From: Echinicola arenosa | Lineage (GTDB): Bacteria > Bacteroidota > Bacteroidia > Cytophagales > Cyclobacteriaceae | Assembly: GCF_014841125.1 (NCBI RefSeq) | Contig: NZ_JACYTQ010000001.1 | Location: forward strand, 992,001-1,056,000 | DNA length: 64,000 nucleotides | Direction of reading: 5' to 3' | Shown: positions 27,898 through 35,402 of the stretch, piece by piece | Position numbering within the stretch: the stretch's first letter is position 1 | How the letters are laid out: each line of letters starts with the position of its first letter | Notes under the pieces: generated by a model | Told to the model about the DNA's origin: nothing | Seen by the model: the letters and a program-made list of their open reading frames with translations, nothing else | The model's database searches: none | Position numbers and translations under genes: made by a program

Positions 27898-29196
27898 ATG
27901 AAGGAAAAAATCACACTCTTTTGGATGAGAAGAGACCTTAGGCTTGAAGATAATACAGCACTCTATTATGCCTGTCAAAATGAAGAAAATGTCCTTCCGG
28001 TTTTTATTTTTGATTCCCAAATTTTAGATGAGCTGGAAGATAAAAAAGACGCCAGGGTAGAGTTTATTCTCCAAGAACTACAGAAAGTCAACCAATCACT
28101 CCAAGATAATGGTTCTTCTATTTTAACCAAGATTGGAAAACCCGTAGAGGTTTTTAAAACCCTTATAGAGCAATACGACATCCAAAACGTTTATACCAAC
28201 AGGGATTATGAACCTTATGCTATTTCTCGAGACAAGGCCGTTGAGAAGCTTCTAAAAGATCAAAAAATAGATTTCTTTGACTTTAAGGACCAAGTGATCT
28301 TTGAAAAAGATGAAATCTTGAATGAAAGCGGAAGCTTTTACAAAGTTTACACCCCATATAAAAATACATGGCTACAAAAATTCAATGCAAACCCTCCTTC
28401 TCTTCATCAGGTCAATTTCAAAAAGCTTTATCAAACCGATCCTCAAGACCTTCCAGAGCTCAAAGAGCTAGGTTTTGAAGCTACAGACATACAGCTTCCC
28501 GCATTGGAAATTGACAAGGAGCTTATAAAAGCCTATGACCAAAACCGGGATATCCCAGCACTTGATCATACTTCAAGACTGGGTATTCATCTCCGCTTTG
28601 GCACCATCAGTGTACGGAAGTTAGCCCTCGAGGTCAAAAAATTAAATGAGGTTTTCCTAAGCGAATTGATCTGGAGGGAGTTTTTTATGATGATACTTTA
28701 TCACAATCCCCAAGTAATAGAAGAATCCTTTAAATCAAAATATGATCAAATTCCTTGGAGAAACAATGAAGAGGAATTCTATAAATGGTGTGAAGGCCAG
28801 ACAGGTTATCCGATTGTTGATGCTGGCATGAGGGAGCTCAACCAAACCGGCCATATGCATAATCGGGTCAGAATGATTGTGGCAAGTTTCTTAACCAAAC
28901 ATCTTTTAATTGACTGGCGTTGGGGAGAAGCGTATTTTGCAAAGAAATTACTGGATTACGAATTGGCCTCCAACAATGGCAACTGGCAATGGGCTGCAGG
29001 AACTGGAACGGATGCCCAACCCTATTTTAGGATTTTCAACCCATCATCTCAAGTCAAAAAGTTTGACAAAGACTTAAAATATATTAAAAAATGGGTCAAA
29101 GAATATGGCAGTGACCAATACCCTGATCCAATAGTAGACCATAAAATGGCTCGTGAGCGAGCACTAAAAACTTACAAATCAGCATTAGAAAAATGA
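27898..29196 (+). CDS. phrB: Deoxyribodipyrimidine photolyase / cryptochrome
   Basis: FAD enzyme that uses blue light to split cyclobutane pyrimidine dimers. The 432 residues have the N-terminal antenna domain (FWMRRDLRLEDNTALYYA) and the FAD domain from about residue 200. The latter includes TSRLGIHLRFGTISVRKL, ELIWREFFMMIL, YPIVDAGMRELNQTGHMHNR and RMIVASFLTKHLLIDWRWGE. NNGNWQWAAGTGTDAQPYFRIFNP carries the electron-transfer tryptophan region. This fits a class I CPD photolyase; a sensory role cannot be excluded. It follows tamB by 36 nt and overlaps the Smr gene by four bases (ATGA). Confidence 0.93.
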   Translation: MKEKITLFWMRRDLRLEDNTALYYACQNEENVLPVFIFDSQILDELEDKKDARVEFILQELQKVNQSLQDNGSSILTKIGKPVEVFKTLIEQYDIQNVYTNRDYEPYAISRDKAVEKLLKDQKIDFFDFKDQVIFEKDEILNESGSFYKVYTPYKNTWLQKFNANPPSLHQVNFKKLYQTDPQDLPELKELGFEATDIQLPALEIDKELIKAYDQNRDIPALDHTSRLGIHLRFGTISVRKLALEVKKLNEVFLSELIWREFFMMILYHNPQVIEESFKSKYDQIPWRNNEEEFYKWCEGQTGYPIVDAGMRELNQTGHMHNRVRMIVASFLTKHLLIDWRWGEAYFAKKLLDYELASNNGNWQWAAGTGTDAQPYFRIFNPSSQVKKFDKDLKYIKKWVKEYGSDQYPDPIVDHKMARERALKTYKSALEK

Positions 29197-30149
29197 ATAT
29201 AGGAGACAAAGTGCGCTTGTTGCACGGAAACGAAGAAGGTACCATCACCAAAATTTCCGGAAGCGGTAGGATTGAAATAGAAATCGAAGATGGTTTCCGG
29301 ATTCCAGCCATGAAAAATGAGGTGGTGGTCATCCATGAAACCGAAAAGCAATATTTCGGAGAAGAAAAAATCTCATCAGGTAAAGAGGCCCCTTTAAAGG
29401 CTGTTAAGAGCCCTCAAATGGACGCTGGTTTATACCTTAGCTATGTCCCCATAAATGACAAAGACCTTAGCCTTCATCTGATCAACAACAGTGAAAAGGA
29501 TTATATATTTGTCGCTTCGGAAGTTTTTGGAGACAACTCCAAAACGTTGGATTCAGGAACCATTGCTGCTAAAACTTCAAAAAAAATGGATGAAAAATCC
29601 ATTCCTCAGTTTGAAAAGTGGCCCATCCTTTTCCTCCAGTTTATCCCTATAAACCATCAAGCGGAAAAAACGCTTCCCCCATTTGAAAAAAAGGTAAAAT
29701 TCAAAGCTTCCTCATTCTTCAAAAGTCAAAGTACCGCACCTATAACTGGAAAAAAAGGCTACTTATTTGCGATTGACCAACAAGTAAAAACGCTGGACAT
29801 TCAACAGTTGAACAAATCGCTCAACGAGGGAAAAGCCGAAGAAGTCACCTCAAAGCAGTTCAAAAGACCAGAGAAACAGATTGACTTGCATATAGAAAAA
29901 TTGACTGAGGAGTATGAGTTTATGAGCAATACCGAGATGCTCAAGCTACAGATGGAGACCTTTGAAAAGAACCTTAATTATGCTATCGCATCAGGCATGG
30001 ATGAAATCACTTTTATCCATGGACTGGGCAACGGTGTACTGAGAAAAGAAATCCATAAATACCTGAGCCAATTGGAAAATATTAAGTATTTTCAGGATAC
30101 CCAAAAGAGCCGGTTTGGATATGGTGCTACTCTTGTACGTATAAACTAG
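29193..30149 (+). CDS. DUF2027 and Smr domain protein
   Basis: A 318-residue protein with an N-terminal DUF2027 region (MNIGDKVRLLHGNEEGTITK, a small SH3-like barrel, then a beta domain to about 170). A C-terminal Smr domain (about 230-318) contains IDLHIEKLTEEYEFMSNTEM, ITFIHGLGNGVLRKEI and FGYGATLVRIN. Smr domains (as in MutS2) bind or nick branched nucleic acid or act on stalled ribosomes; HGxGxGxLR is intact. The role of the Bacteroidota DUF2027-Smr proteins is not known to me. It is coupled to the photolyase gene, which hints at nucleic-acid maintenance but is not proof. Confidence 0.85.
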   Translation: MNIGDKVRLLHGNEEGTITKISGSGRIEIEIEDGFRIPAMKNEVVVIHETEKQYFGEEKISSGKEAPLKAVKSPQMDAGLYLSYVPINDKDLSLHLINNSEKDYIFVASEVFGDNSKTLDSGTIAAKTSKKMDEKSIPQFEKWPILFLQFIPINHQAEKTLPPFEKKVKFKASSFFKSQSTAPITGKKGYLFAIDQQVKTLDIQQLNKSLNEGKAEEVTSKQFKRPEKQIDLHIEKLTEEYEFMSNTEMLKLQMETFEKNLNYAIASGMDEITFIHGLGNGVLRKEIHKYLSQLENIKYFQDTQKSRFGYGATLVRIN

Positions 30150-30155
30150 AAAACT

Positions 30156-30995
30156 ATGCAGGTTCAACAAGTCTCTCCCATCTTTCAGCTCTTCGACCAA
30201 CAGTACACTTTGGCCAAAAAACTGTTTTATTCCTTGACCAAGTTATTCAAGTCAAAAAAGGCAATTGAGCTCGAAGAAAAACTGATCTTTCTGGAGATAT
30301 ACATTGACTTGCTTAGCAGAATCCACTTTAATGAAAAGAAGCTAAAATTTCAACTTTTCGGTCCTTATAAAGAACTATTTAAAAGCCTCAAAAAAGTCCT
30401 TCACATCAAATTGATTCAAGAAGCTCTTGTAGCAGAATCCATTAAGGTGCAAACTAACTTTTCCTCTTATGAAAGAGAACTTCTGAGAGACAAGAAAAAC
30501 ATTTACACCGAAGCTTATGATGTCATCATGGCCACTCCCTTGAATATATGGGAAGAGCTTTACAGGGAGGCCTTTGAACACAGTAAAAATTTAAGACCTT
30601 TGATGATCAATACCTCCACAATCCAGATCATCAATGAGGAATTGGAATTCTTCAAATTTGACAGCGAAAAAAAACTGGAAGCTAAGGAGATTAAAGATAT
30701 TTATGAAGGTCTTCAGGAAATCATCACCTTAGAAAATGTTAGAATTGTTTCTGGCCTGAATGCTACATTCACAGAATTGGTGCACAAACATATGAATAAC
30801 CTCAGTCAGCTTCTCTACAAGTGGTACCAAAACCACCTTTTTTTACAACATTTGACTTACACTCTTTCTATAAAAGAAGAACTACCATCCAAGAAATATC
30901 AAGCGCTGATCAATTCACTGAAAAGCAACAAAAAAAAGCTAACCACCAAAGTGGTTAGCCAATGTCAACATCTCTTTTCTGATATTTTAGGTTAG
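30156..30995 (+). CDS. Unknown helical protein
   Basis: No family recognised. The 279 residues are almost wholly helical, Lys/Leu/Glu-rich, with no signal peptide or membrane segment (KLFYSLTKLFKSKKAIELEEKLI; FELV-type helices). The heptad-like His/Arg-poor layout vaguely recalls CHAD-like helical bundles, but the diagnostic histidines are not evident. It follows the Smr gene by six bases and is probably cotranscribed with it. Its last 22 codons contain the hairpin that terminates the opposite-strand gene, and its stop codon overlaps that gene's stop by three bases. Confidence 0.7.
   Translation: MQVQQVSPIFQLFDQQYTLAKKLFYSLTKLFKSKKAIELEEKLIFLEIYIDLLSRIHFNEKKLKFQLFGPYKELFKSLKKVLHIKLIQEALVAESIKVQTNFSSYERELLRDKKNIYTEAYDVIMATPLNIWEELYREAFEHSKNLRPLMINTSTIQIINEELEFFKFDSEKKLEAKEIKDIYEGLQEIITLENVRIVSGLNATFTELVHKHMNNLSQLLYKWYQNHLFLQHLTYTLSIKEELPSKKYQALINSLKSNKKKLTTKVVSQCQHLFSDILG
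30931..30959 (-). terminator. Terminator of the trans-sulfuration gene, inside the opposite gene
   Basis: Read on the minus strand, GCTAACCAC-TTTG-GTGGTTAGC (30959-30938) is a perfect 9-bp stem followed by seven or more T (30937-30931). It lies 33 nt downstream of the minus-strand stop. It is entirely within codons of the convergent unknown gene. Confidence 0.85.
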
Positions 30996-32137
30996 ATTTT
31001 ACCCAGCGCAGCGGCCAAATCATTTTTAAGATCTTCTGCATCTTCCACCCCTACACTTAGGCGAATCAACGAATCGGTCAACCCAACCTTTTCCCTTTCT
31101 GCTTTTGGAATGCTGGCATGGGTCATCGAAGCAGGATGGCCGCACAGGGATTCCACTCCCCCCAAAGATTCTGCAAGAGAGAAATAATGAAGATTCTCCA
31201 AAACCGTCATGGCATCCTCCAGTTTATCTCCAATGGTGCTAAAAGAAATCATGCCTCCAAAACCCCTCATTTGTTCAACTGCAATATCGTGATTTGGATG
31301 GTCTTCAAAACCTGGCCAAAAGACCTTGTCCACTTTAGGGTGGTTCCTTAGGTAACCTGCAATAGTTTTTCCATTTTGACAATGCCTTTCCATTCTCAAG
31401 TGTAGTGTCTTGATTCCTCTCAACACCAAAAAGCAATCTTGAGGTCCGGGAGTTGCTCCACATGAATTTTGAATAAACGCCAAGTCCTCCGCCAACTTAT
31501 CATTGTTCACTACCAGTGCTCCCATCACTACATCAGAGTGACCAGCTAAATACTTGGTGACTGAGTGCATGACCAAATCTGCGCCAAGGTCAAGCGGATT
31601 TTGCAAATAGGGGGTTGCAAAAGTATTGTCTACACCTAGCAAAACATCATGTTTTTGGGCTATGGCCGCCAAACCTTTGATATCTACGATGTTCATCATG
31701 GGATTGGTAGGCGTTTCCGCCCAAATCAGGCGAGTATTGTCATTGATGTACTTTTCTATGGAAGTTGGATCATCCATAGGTACGAAATGAAATTTGATCC
31801 CATATTTAGCAAAGACCTTGGTGAAAATCCTGTAAGATCCACCATAAAGATCATTGGTACTGATCACTTCATCACCTGGACTTAAAAGTTTAATAACGGC
31901 ATCAATCGCCCCTAACCCGGAAGAAAAACACAAACCATGCTTCCCATTTTCCAAAGCAGCGATGCTATTTTGAAGGGCTGTCCGAGTAGGGTTATGGGTT
32001 CTGGAATACTCATAGCCCTTATGCTGACCAGGAGACTTTTGTACATAAGTGGAAGTCTGAAATATCGGTGTCATGATGGCACCAGTAGATGGATCAGGCT
32101 CTACGCCTGCATGAATTACTTTCGTTCCAAATTTCAT
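30992..32137 (-). CDS. Cystathionine gamma-synthase / gamma-lyase family PLP enzyme
   Basis: Cys/Met metabolism PLP enzyme of about 381 residues. Signatures are MTPIFQTSTYVQ, GLCFSSGLGAIDAVIKLL, TPTNPMMNIVDI, VDNTFATPYLQNPL and the PLP-lysine segment LVMHSVTKYLAGHSDVVMGA. SLGGVESLCGHPASMTH and IRLSVGVEDAEDL end the fold. Sequence alone does not separate gamma-synthase, gamma-lyase and beta-lyase. An in-frame ATG 14 codons further out (32179) is possible. I prefer 32137 because MKFGTKVIHAGVEPD is the usual family start. A -7 box TAAATTTG lies at 32197-32190 with TTTG 22 bases upstream, so a promoter there would serve either start. Confidence 0.87.
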   Translation of the reverse strand: MKFGTKVIHAGVEPDPSTGAIMTPIFQTSTYVQKSPGQHKGYEYSRTHNPTRTALQNSIAALENGKHGLCFSSGLGAIDAVIKLLSPGDEVISTNDLYGGSYRIFTKVFAKYGIKFHFVPMDDPTSIEKYINDNTRLIWAETPTNPMMNIVDIKGLAAIAQKHDVLLGVDNTFATPYLQNPLDLGADLVMHSVTKYLAGHSDVVMGALVVNNDKLAEDLAFIQNSCGATPGPQDCFLVLRGIKTLHLRMERHCQNGKTIAGYLRNHPKVDKVFWPGFEDHPNHDIAVEQMRGFGGMISFSTIGDKLEDAMTVLENLHYFSLAESLGGVESLCGHPASMTHASIPKAEREKVGLTDSLIRLSVGVEDAEDLKNDLAAALGKI

Positions 32138-32264
32138 AGTATAATTCGTCTTTTCTGCTTTTTTGCTCTTGAACTTCAACCAAAGAAAACAAATTTACCG
32201 TTCTCTTTCCTAAAAAATCCAAAAAAACACATCAGAACCAAAGAGACAATCTTGCAAACCCAAA

Positions 32265-32816
32265 TCAATAAGGGGACCAATACGCTATCAAATCCAATCG
32301 GTCATCTACAAAATAAAAATGATAAGCATCATCATATAAAGGAACCGTGATGCAAAACACCTCCACTCCCTTATTCTTCAAGGTCGACTTAAACCATTCA
32401 TTACGCCCTCCTTTGCTCTTATCAACACTTACCTCTAAATTACCCACTATTTCTAACAACTTCTCACTGCTTGTATTTTGGCTTACCAATTCACCTTGGA
32501 ACTTAATCAATAAGCTATCTACCTTTCCTATTTTTAATTCTTCCAAAACATAGTCTCGCTTCCCATTTCCCGTCCATGTGAAACCATCATACTCCAAAGA
32601 ATAAAAGACCTCCCCTTGTTCATCCGAAGACAAAAAACCACATTCATAGTCTGGTTTGGTAATGGCAATGGGCTCTCCAAATTGTTGGAGAATTTCAGTT
32701 TTCGAAGCAAATGCATTCACTCCATTTAAAGTAATGAGGACTTTATCTTTTTGTTGTGAAAAGGCTGATGTGGCAAACAACATCAATAATAGCAGTAAGC
32801 TTATTTCTTTTTTCAT
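32265..32816 (-). CDS. Secreted protein of unknown function
   Basis: A 183-residue protein with a clear signal peptide (MKKEISLLLLLMLFATSAFSQQ, cleavage after Ser or Gln near 20-21). The mature part starts VLITLNGVNAFASKTEILQQ and contains a single pair-less Cys (DYECGFLSS) and a second Cys in VFCITVPLYD. No domain recognised. It is expected to be periplasmic or at the outer surface. It is a single gene with a divergent VTT gene upstream; GATCTTTG at about 32860 is one or two bases off the -7 consensus. Confidence 0.7.
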   Translation of the reverse strand: MKKEISLLLLLMLFATSAFSQQKDKVLITLNGVNAFASKTEILQQFGEPIAITKPDYECGFLSSDEQGEVFYSLEYDGFTWTGNGKRDYVLEELKIGKVDSLLIKFQGELVSQNTSSEKLLEIVGNLEVSVDKSKGGRNEWFKSTLKNKGVEVFCITVPLYDDAYHFYFVDDRLDLIAYWSPY

Positions 32817-32957
32817 GGATCAAAAAGTGTTAAGGTTAAATTGACAAAAGCAAAGATCTTTTAGTCCAAATCAAAACATATGCCCAGAATTCTAAAAAGG
32901 TAAAATTAGAAGCAAATAAAATAAATTATCTAATTTCGGCGTAGATCTGACTCAAAA

Positions 32958-33668
32958 ATGCCCCTTCAAAGTATCAGCCTTTTCAATCGCTTAAAGTTAA
33001 TTTATAAAGATAGCCCAGCCATGGCCTTTGCCCTGCTATGGGTGATGATCATACCCATTATTGGAAGCTCTCTTTTGCTGAGTTTTCTTTACGAATCAGA
33101 CACATCTCCCTTGATGGTGCCCCACTTCTTTGGCGGCTTAGGGCTTATATTAATCGGCAGCGTCATGATGGGATTCGCTTTATGCCCTACCACATTATTG
33201 GCTATAATCACTGGTCTTTTTTGGAGTTGGACTGCCTTTCCTTTTTTGGTTATTGCCTATTCTCTGGCCAGCCTTTTAGGCTACTTTGTCGGGCTAAAAG
33301 TAGACCATAACAGCTTGGGCATCCTTTTAGAAAATTACCCAAAAGCTGCCCAAGTAGTGAGAGGAAAAAGAAACAAAATGGGCACTTTAATATTCTTTGT
33401 CAGGATCAGTCCTGTTATTCCTTTCGCCCTTTCCAATTTGCTCTTTGCCTTACTCCGAACAGGTTGGAAAAATGTCTTGGTTTATGGACTTTTCGGCATG
33501 CTTCCCAGAACCTTAATGGCCTTTGGAATTGGAGTTATGGCTGAATCAATTTTAGAAGCCCTGTCAAATAAAAAAGGAAGCTTTGAAGGCTTCCTTTTCT
33601 TAGTATTGCTTTTCCTAAGCATTTGGGGAATTATCCGTTTTTTTAGGTCAGACCGCTCCAAAACCTAG
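32958..33668 (+). CDS. VTT-domain (TVP38/TMEM64, DedA-like) membrane protein
   Basis: A 236-residue integral membrane protein of the VTT/SNARE-associated family, related to DedA proteins implicated in lipid flipping. Four to six membrane segments are seen (near 17-38, 50-75, 78-105, 150-185 and 205-228). The family motif region GLFWSWTAFPFLVIAYSLAS and the re-entrant signature FFVRISPVIPFALSNLLFALLRTGW are present. It ends two bases from the convergent MscS gene. Transport or scramblase activity is family knowledge, not something seen here. Confidence 0.85.
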   Translation: MPLQSISLFNRLKLIYKDSPAMAFALLWVMIIPIIGSSLLLSFLYESDTSPLMVPHFFGGLGLILIGSVMMGFALCPTTLLAIITGLFWSWTAFPFLVIAYSLASLLGYFVGLKVDHNSLGILLENYPKAAQVVRGKRNKMGTLIFFVRISPVIPFALSNLLFALLRTGWKNVLVYGLFGMLPRTLMAFGIGVMAESILEALSNKKGSFEGFLFLVLLFLSIWGIIRFFRSDRSKT

Positions 33669-33669
33669 C

Positions 33670-35337
33670 TTACTTCTTATGCATCTCCTTTTGGATAAAC
33701 GCATCCAACCTTTTCTTATAAGTATCGATGTTATCTTCATAAACAGGAGACAGTCCTTTCTTTTCCGGGAATGTTTCCATATGCAAGGTTTGGGTAGGGA
33801 ATGCAAAATTGACCCCTAGCTCCTTGGCCAATTTCACAATTTGGATCAACACCTCATGTCTAGCCTGTAGCTCATCTCCCCAAGTGGGCACCTCGAAAAA
33901 CACATAAAACATGACATCCAAACTGAATGCGGACATGTTGTTAAAGTAGACATTGTAATAATCTTTTCTGGTCTTGGGGTGGCTTTTCACAATTTCCCTC
34001 AAACCATCTACAAAAACATTGATCAACTCAGGAGGTGTGTCGTAAGTAACCGTAATGGTTGAGTAGAACCTTCGATATTGTCTCAAGCCATGATTATCAA
34101 TTGTAGCATCGGCTATGCGACCATTTGGAATGTACATCAGGGAATTCCTAAAAGTCCTGACCCTGGTCGACCTAAAACCAACTTCTTCAACAGTACCATC
34201 CACATCTCCACTGGTAATCCAGTCTCCCACTTGAAATGGCTTGTCAATAAAAATCATTACCGAGCCAAAGAAATTCTTTATGGTATCTTGGGCGGCCAAA
34301 GCAAAGGCCAAACCACCAATAGATAGACCTGTCAAAAAAGGCCAAATATCCACTTGTAAACCCTCCTTCAAAATAAAAAGGGAACCAATTACTATCACAA
34401 AAGCCTTTAAGGTCTTTCTAGCTAAAGGCACTAACTGGTCATCCAAATTGGATTCTGTCTTGTCAGCTTGCCTTTCAAAATACGCAGAAAGCAAATCCGC
34501 CAGCTTATAGAAAACTATGGTGATAATAAAAGGCTTAGCTGCATTCAATAACAAAGCAATCCAAGAAACGATTTCGATGGGCAACTGCAAGACACGGATA
34601 AAAATATCCATCAGCAACACAATAAAATAAATACTGATTACCCTAGCGACAGGCAGTAAATACTTCTCAGCCACATGCTTATACCCCACACTTTTAGAAG
34701 CATGAAAAAGACCCCTATCTACAATGAAGGTAAAAAGCTTATGGGCCGTAAAAACAAACAGGAGCAAAATAAATATCCCAAACAATTGCCATAAGTGCAG
34801 CCCGAAATATTTCTGCTGCCCAATCTTTGGCAATAAATTCAGAAGTTTATCTGTACCGTAAGGATAAGTCTCTTTGTGTATCTCATTAATTTGAGATACT
34901 GTAAAGCGGGAAAACTTCCAATCATCCCCTACCTTTTCCAAAAATATCTGCGGAAGCCTATGGGTGTCAAAATAGAATTTTTGTTGGTAGCTATGAGCAG
35001 AATCAGCATATTGAGTTTCGTTGGGGACATCATCCATATCCACATACACCCCTCTCCCATCAAAGATCTGCTTCAATTTGACCACCTGTTTAATGGCATT
35101 ATCTGTGTCCATTTCATAGCCGCCCAAAGTCTTGGCAGCTAAACCGGGCTTATAATTCTCCTCTTCCAAGTTATGAAAGAAAGTCAAGGTGGTATGGTAA
35201 GGTGAAGACAAGTTTAAATAAGAAACTGTATCACTAATAGATTGAAGGGGATCTTCAACCATGGCCTGCCGCCCAAAAAGATTATTGGTAAAAACAAACG
35301 CTATTCCAAGGAGGAAAAGCTTCATTCGAAACCTCAT
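33670..35337 (-). CDS. MscS-family mechanosensitive channel with periplasmic N-domain
   Basis: Channel that opens under membrane tension to release solutes. From the start chosen here there are 555 residues. A signal-like segment (MRFRMKLFLLGIAFVFTNNLFG) is followed by about 160 periplasmic residues, then several membrane helices. The MscS core includes FALAAQDTIKNFFGSVMIFIDKP, GTVEEVGFRSTRVRTF and NSLMYIPNGRIADATIDN. A cytoplasmic C-domain includes FAFPTQTLHMET. A longer frame from 35406 exists, but its first 23 residues are unlike a signal and it would overlap the upstream gene. A TAGTTTTG (35372-35365) about 28 nt upstream of the chosen ATG supports the shorter form. Confidence 0.88.
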   Translation of the reverse strand: MRFRMKLFLLGIAFVFTNNLFGRQAMVEDPLQSISDTVSYLNLSSPYHTTLTFFHNLEEENYKPGLAAKTLGGYEMDTDNAIKQVVKLKQIFDGRGVYVDMDDVPNETQYADSAHSYQQKFYFDTHRLPQIFLEKVGDDWKFSRFTVSQINEIHKETYPYGTDKLLNLLPKIGQQKYFGLHLWQLFGIFILLLFVFTAHKLFTFIVDRGLFHASKSVGYKHVAEKYLLPVARVISIYFIVLLMDIFIRVLQLPIEIVSWIALLLNAAKPFIITIVFYKLADLLSAYFERQADKTESNLDDQLVPLARKTLKAFVIVIGSLFILKEGLQVDIWPFLTGLSIGGLAFALAAQDTIKNFFGSVMIFIDKPFQVGDWITSGDVDGTVEEVGFRSTRVRTFRNSLMYIPNGRIADATIDNHGLRQYRRFYSTITVTYDTPPELINVFVDGLREIVKSHPKTRKDYYNVYFNNMSAFSLDVMFYVFFEVPTWGDELQARHEVLIQIVKLAKELGVNFAFPTQTLHMETFPEKKGLSPVYEDNIDTYKKRLDAFIQKEMHKK

Positions 35338-35402
35338 AATAATTGATCTATGTTGAATATTTGACAAAACTACACATTTATGCGACTTGATCCCACAGCC
35401 AA

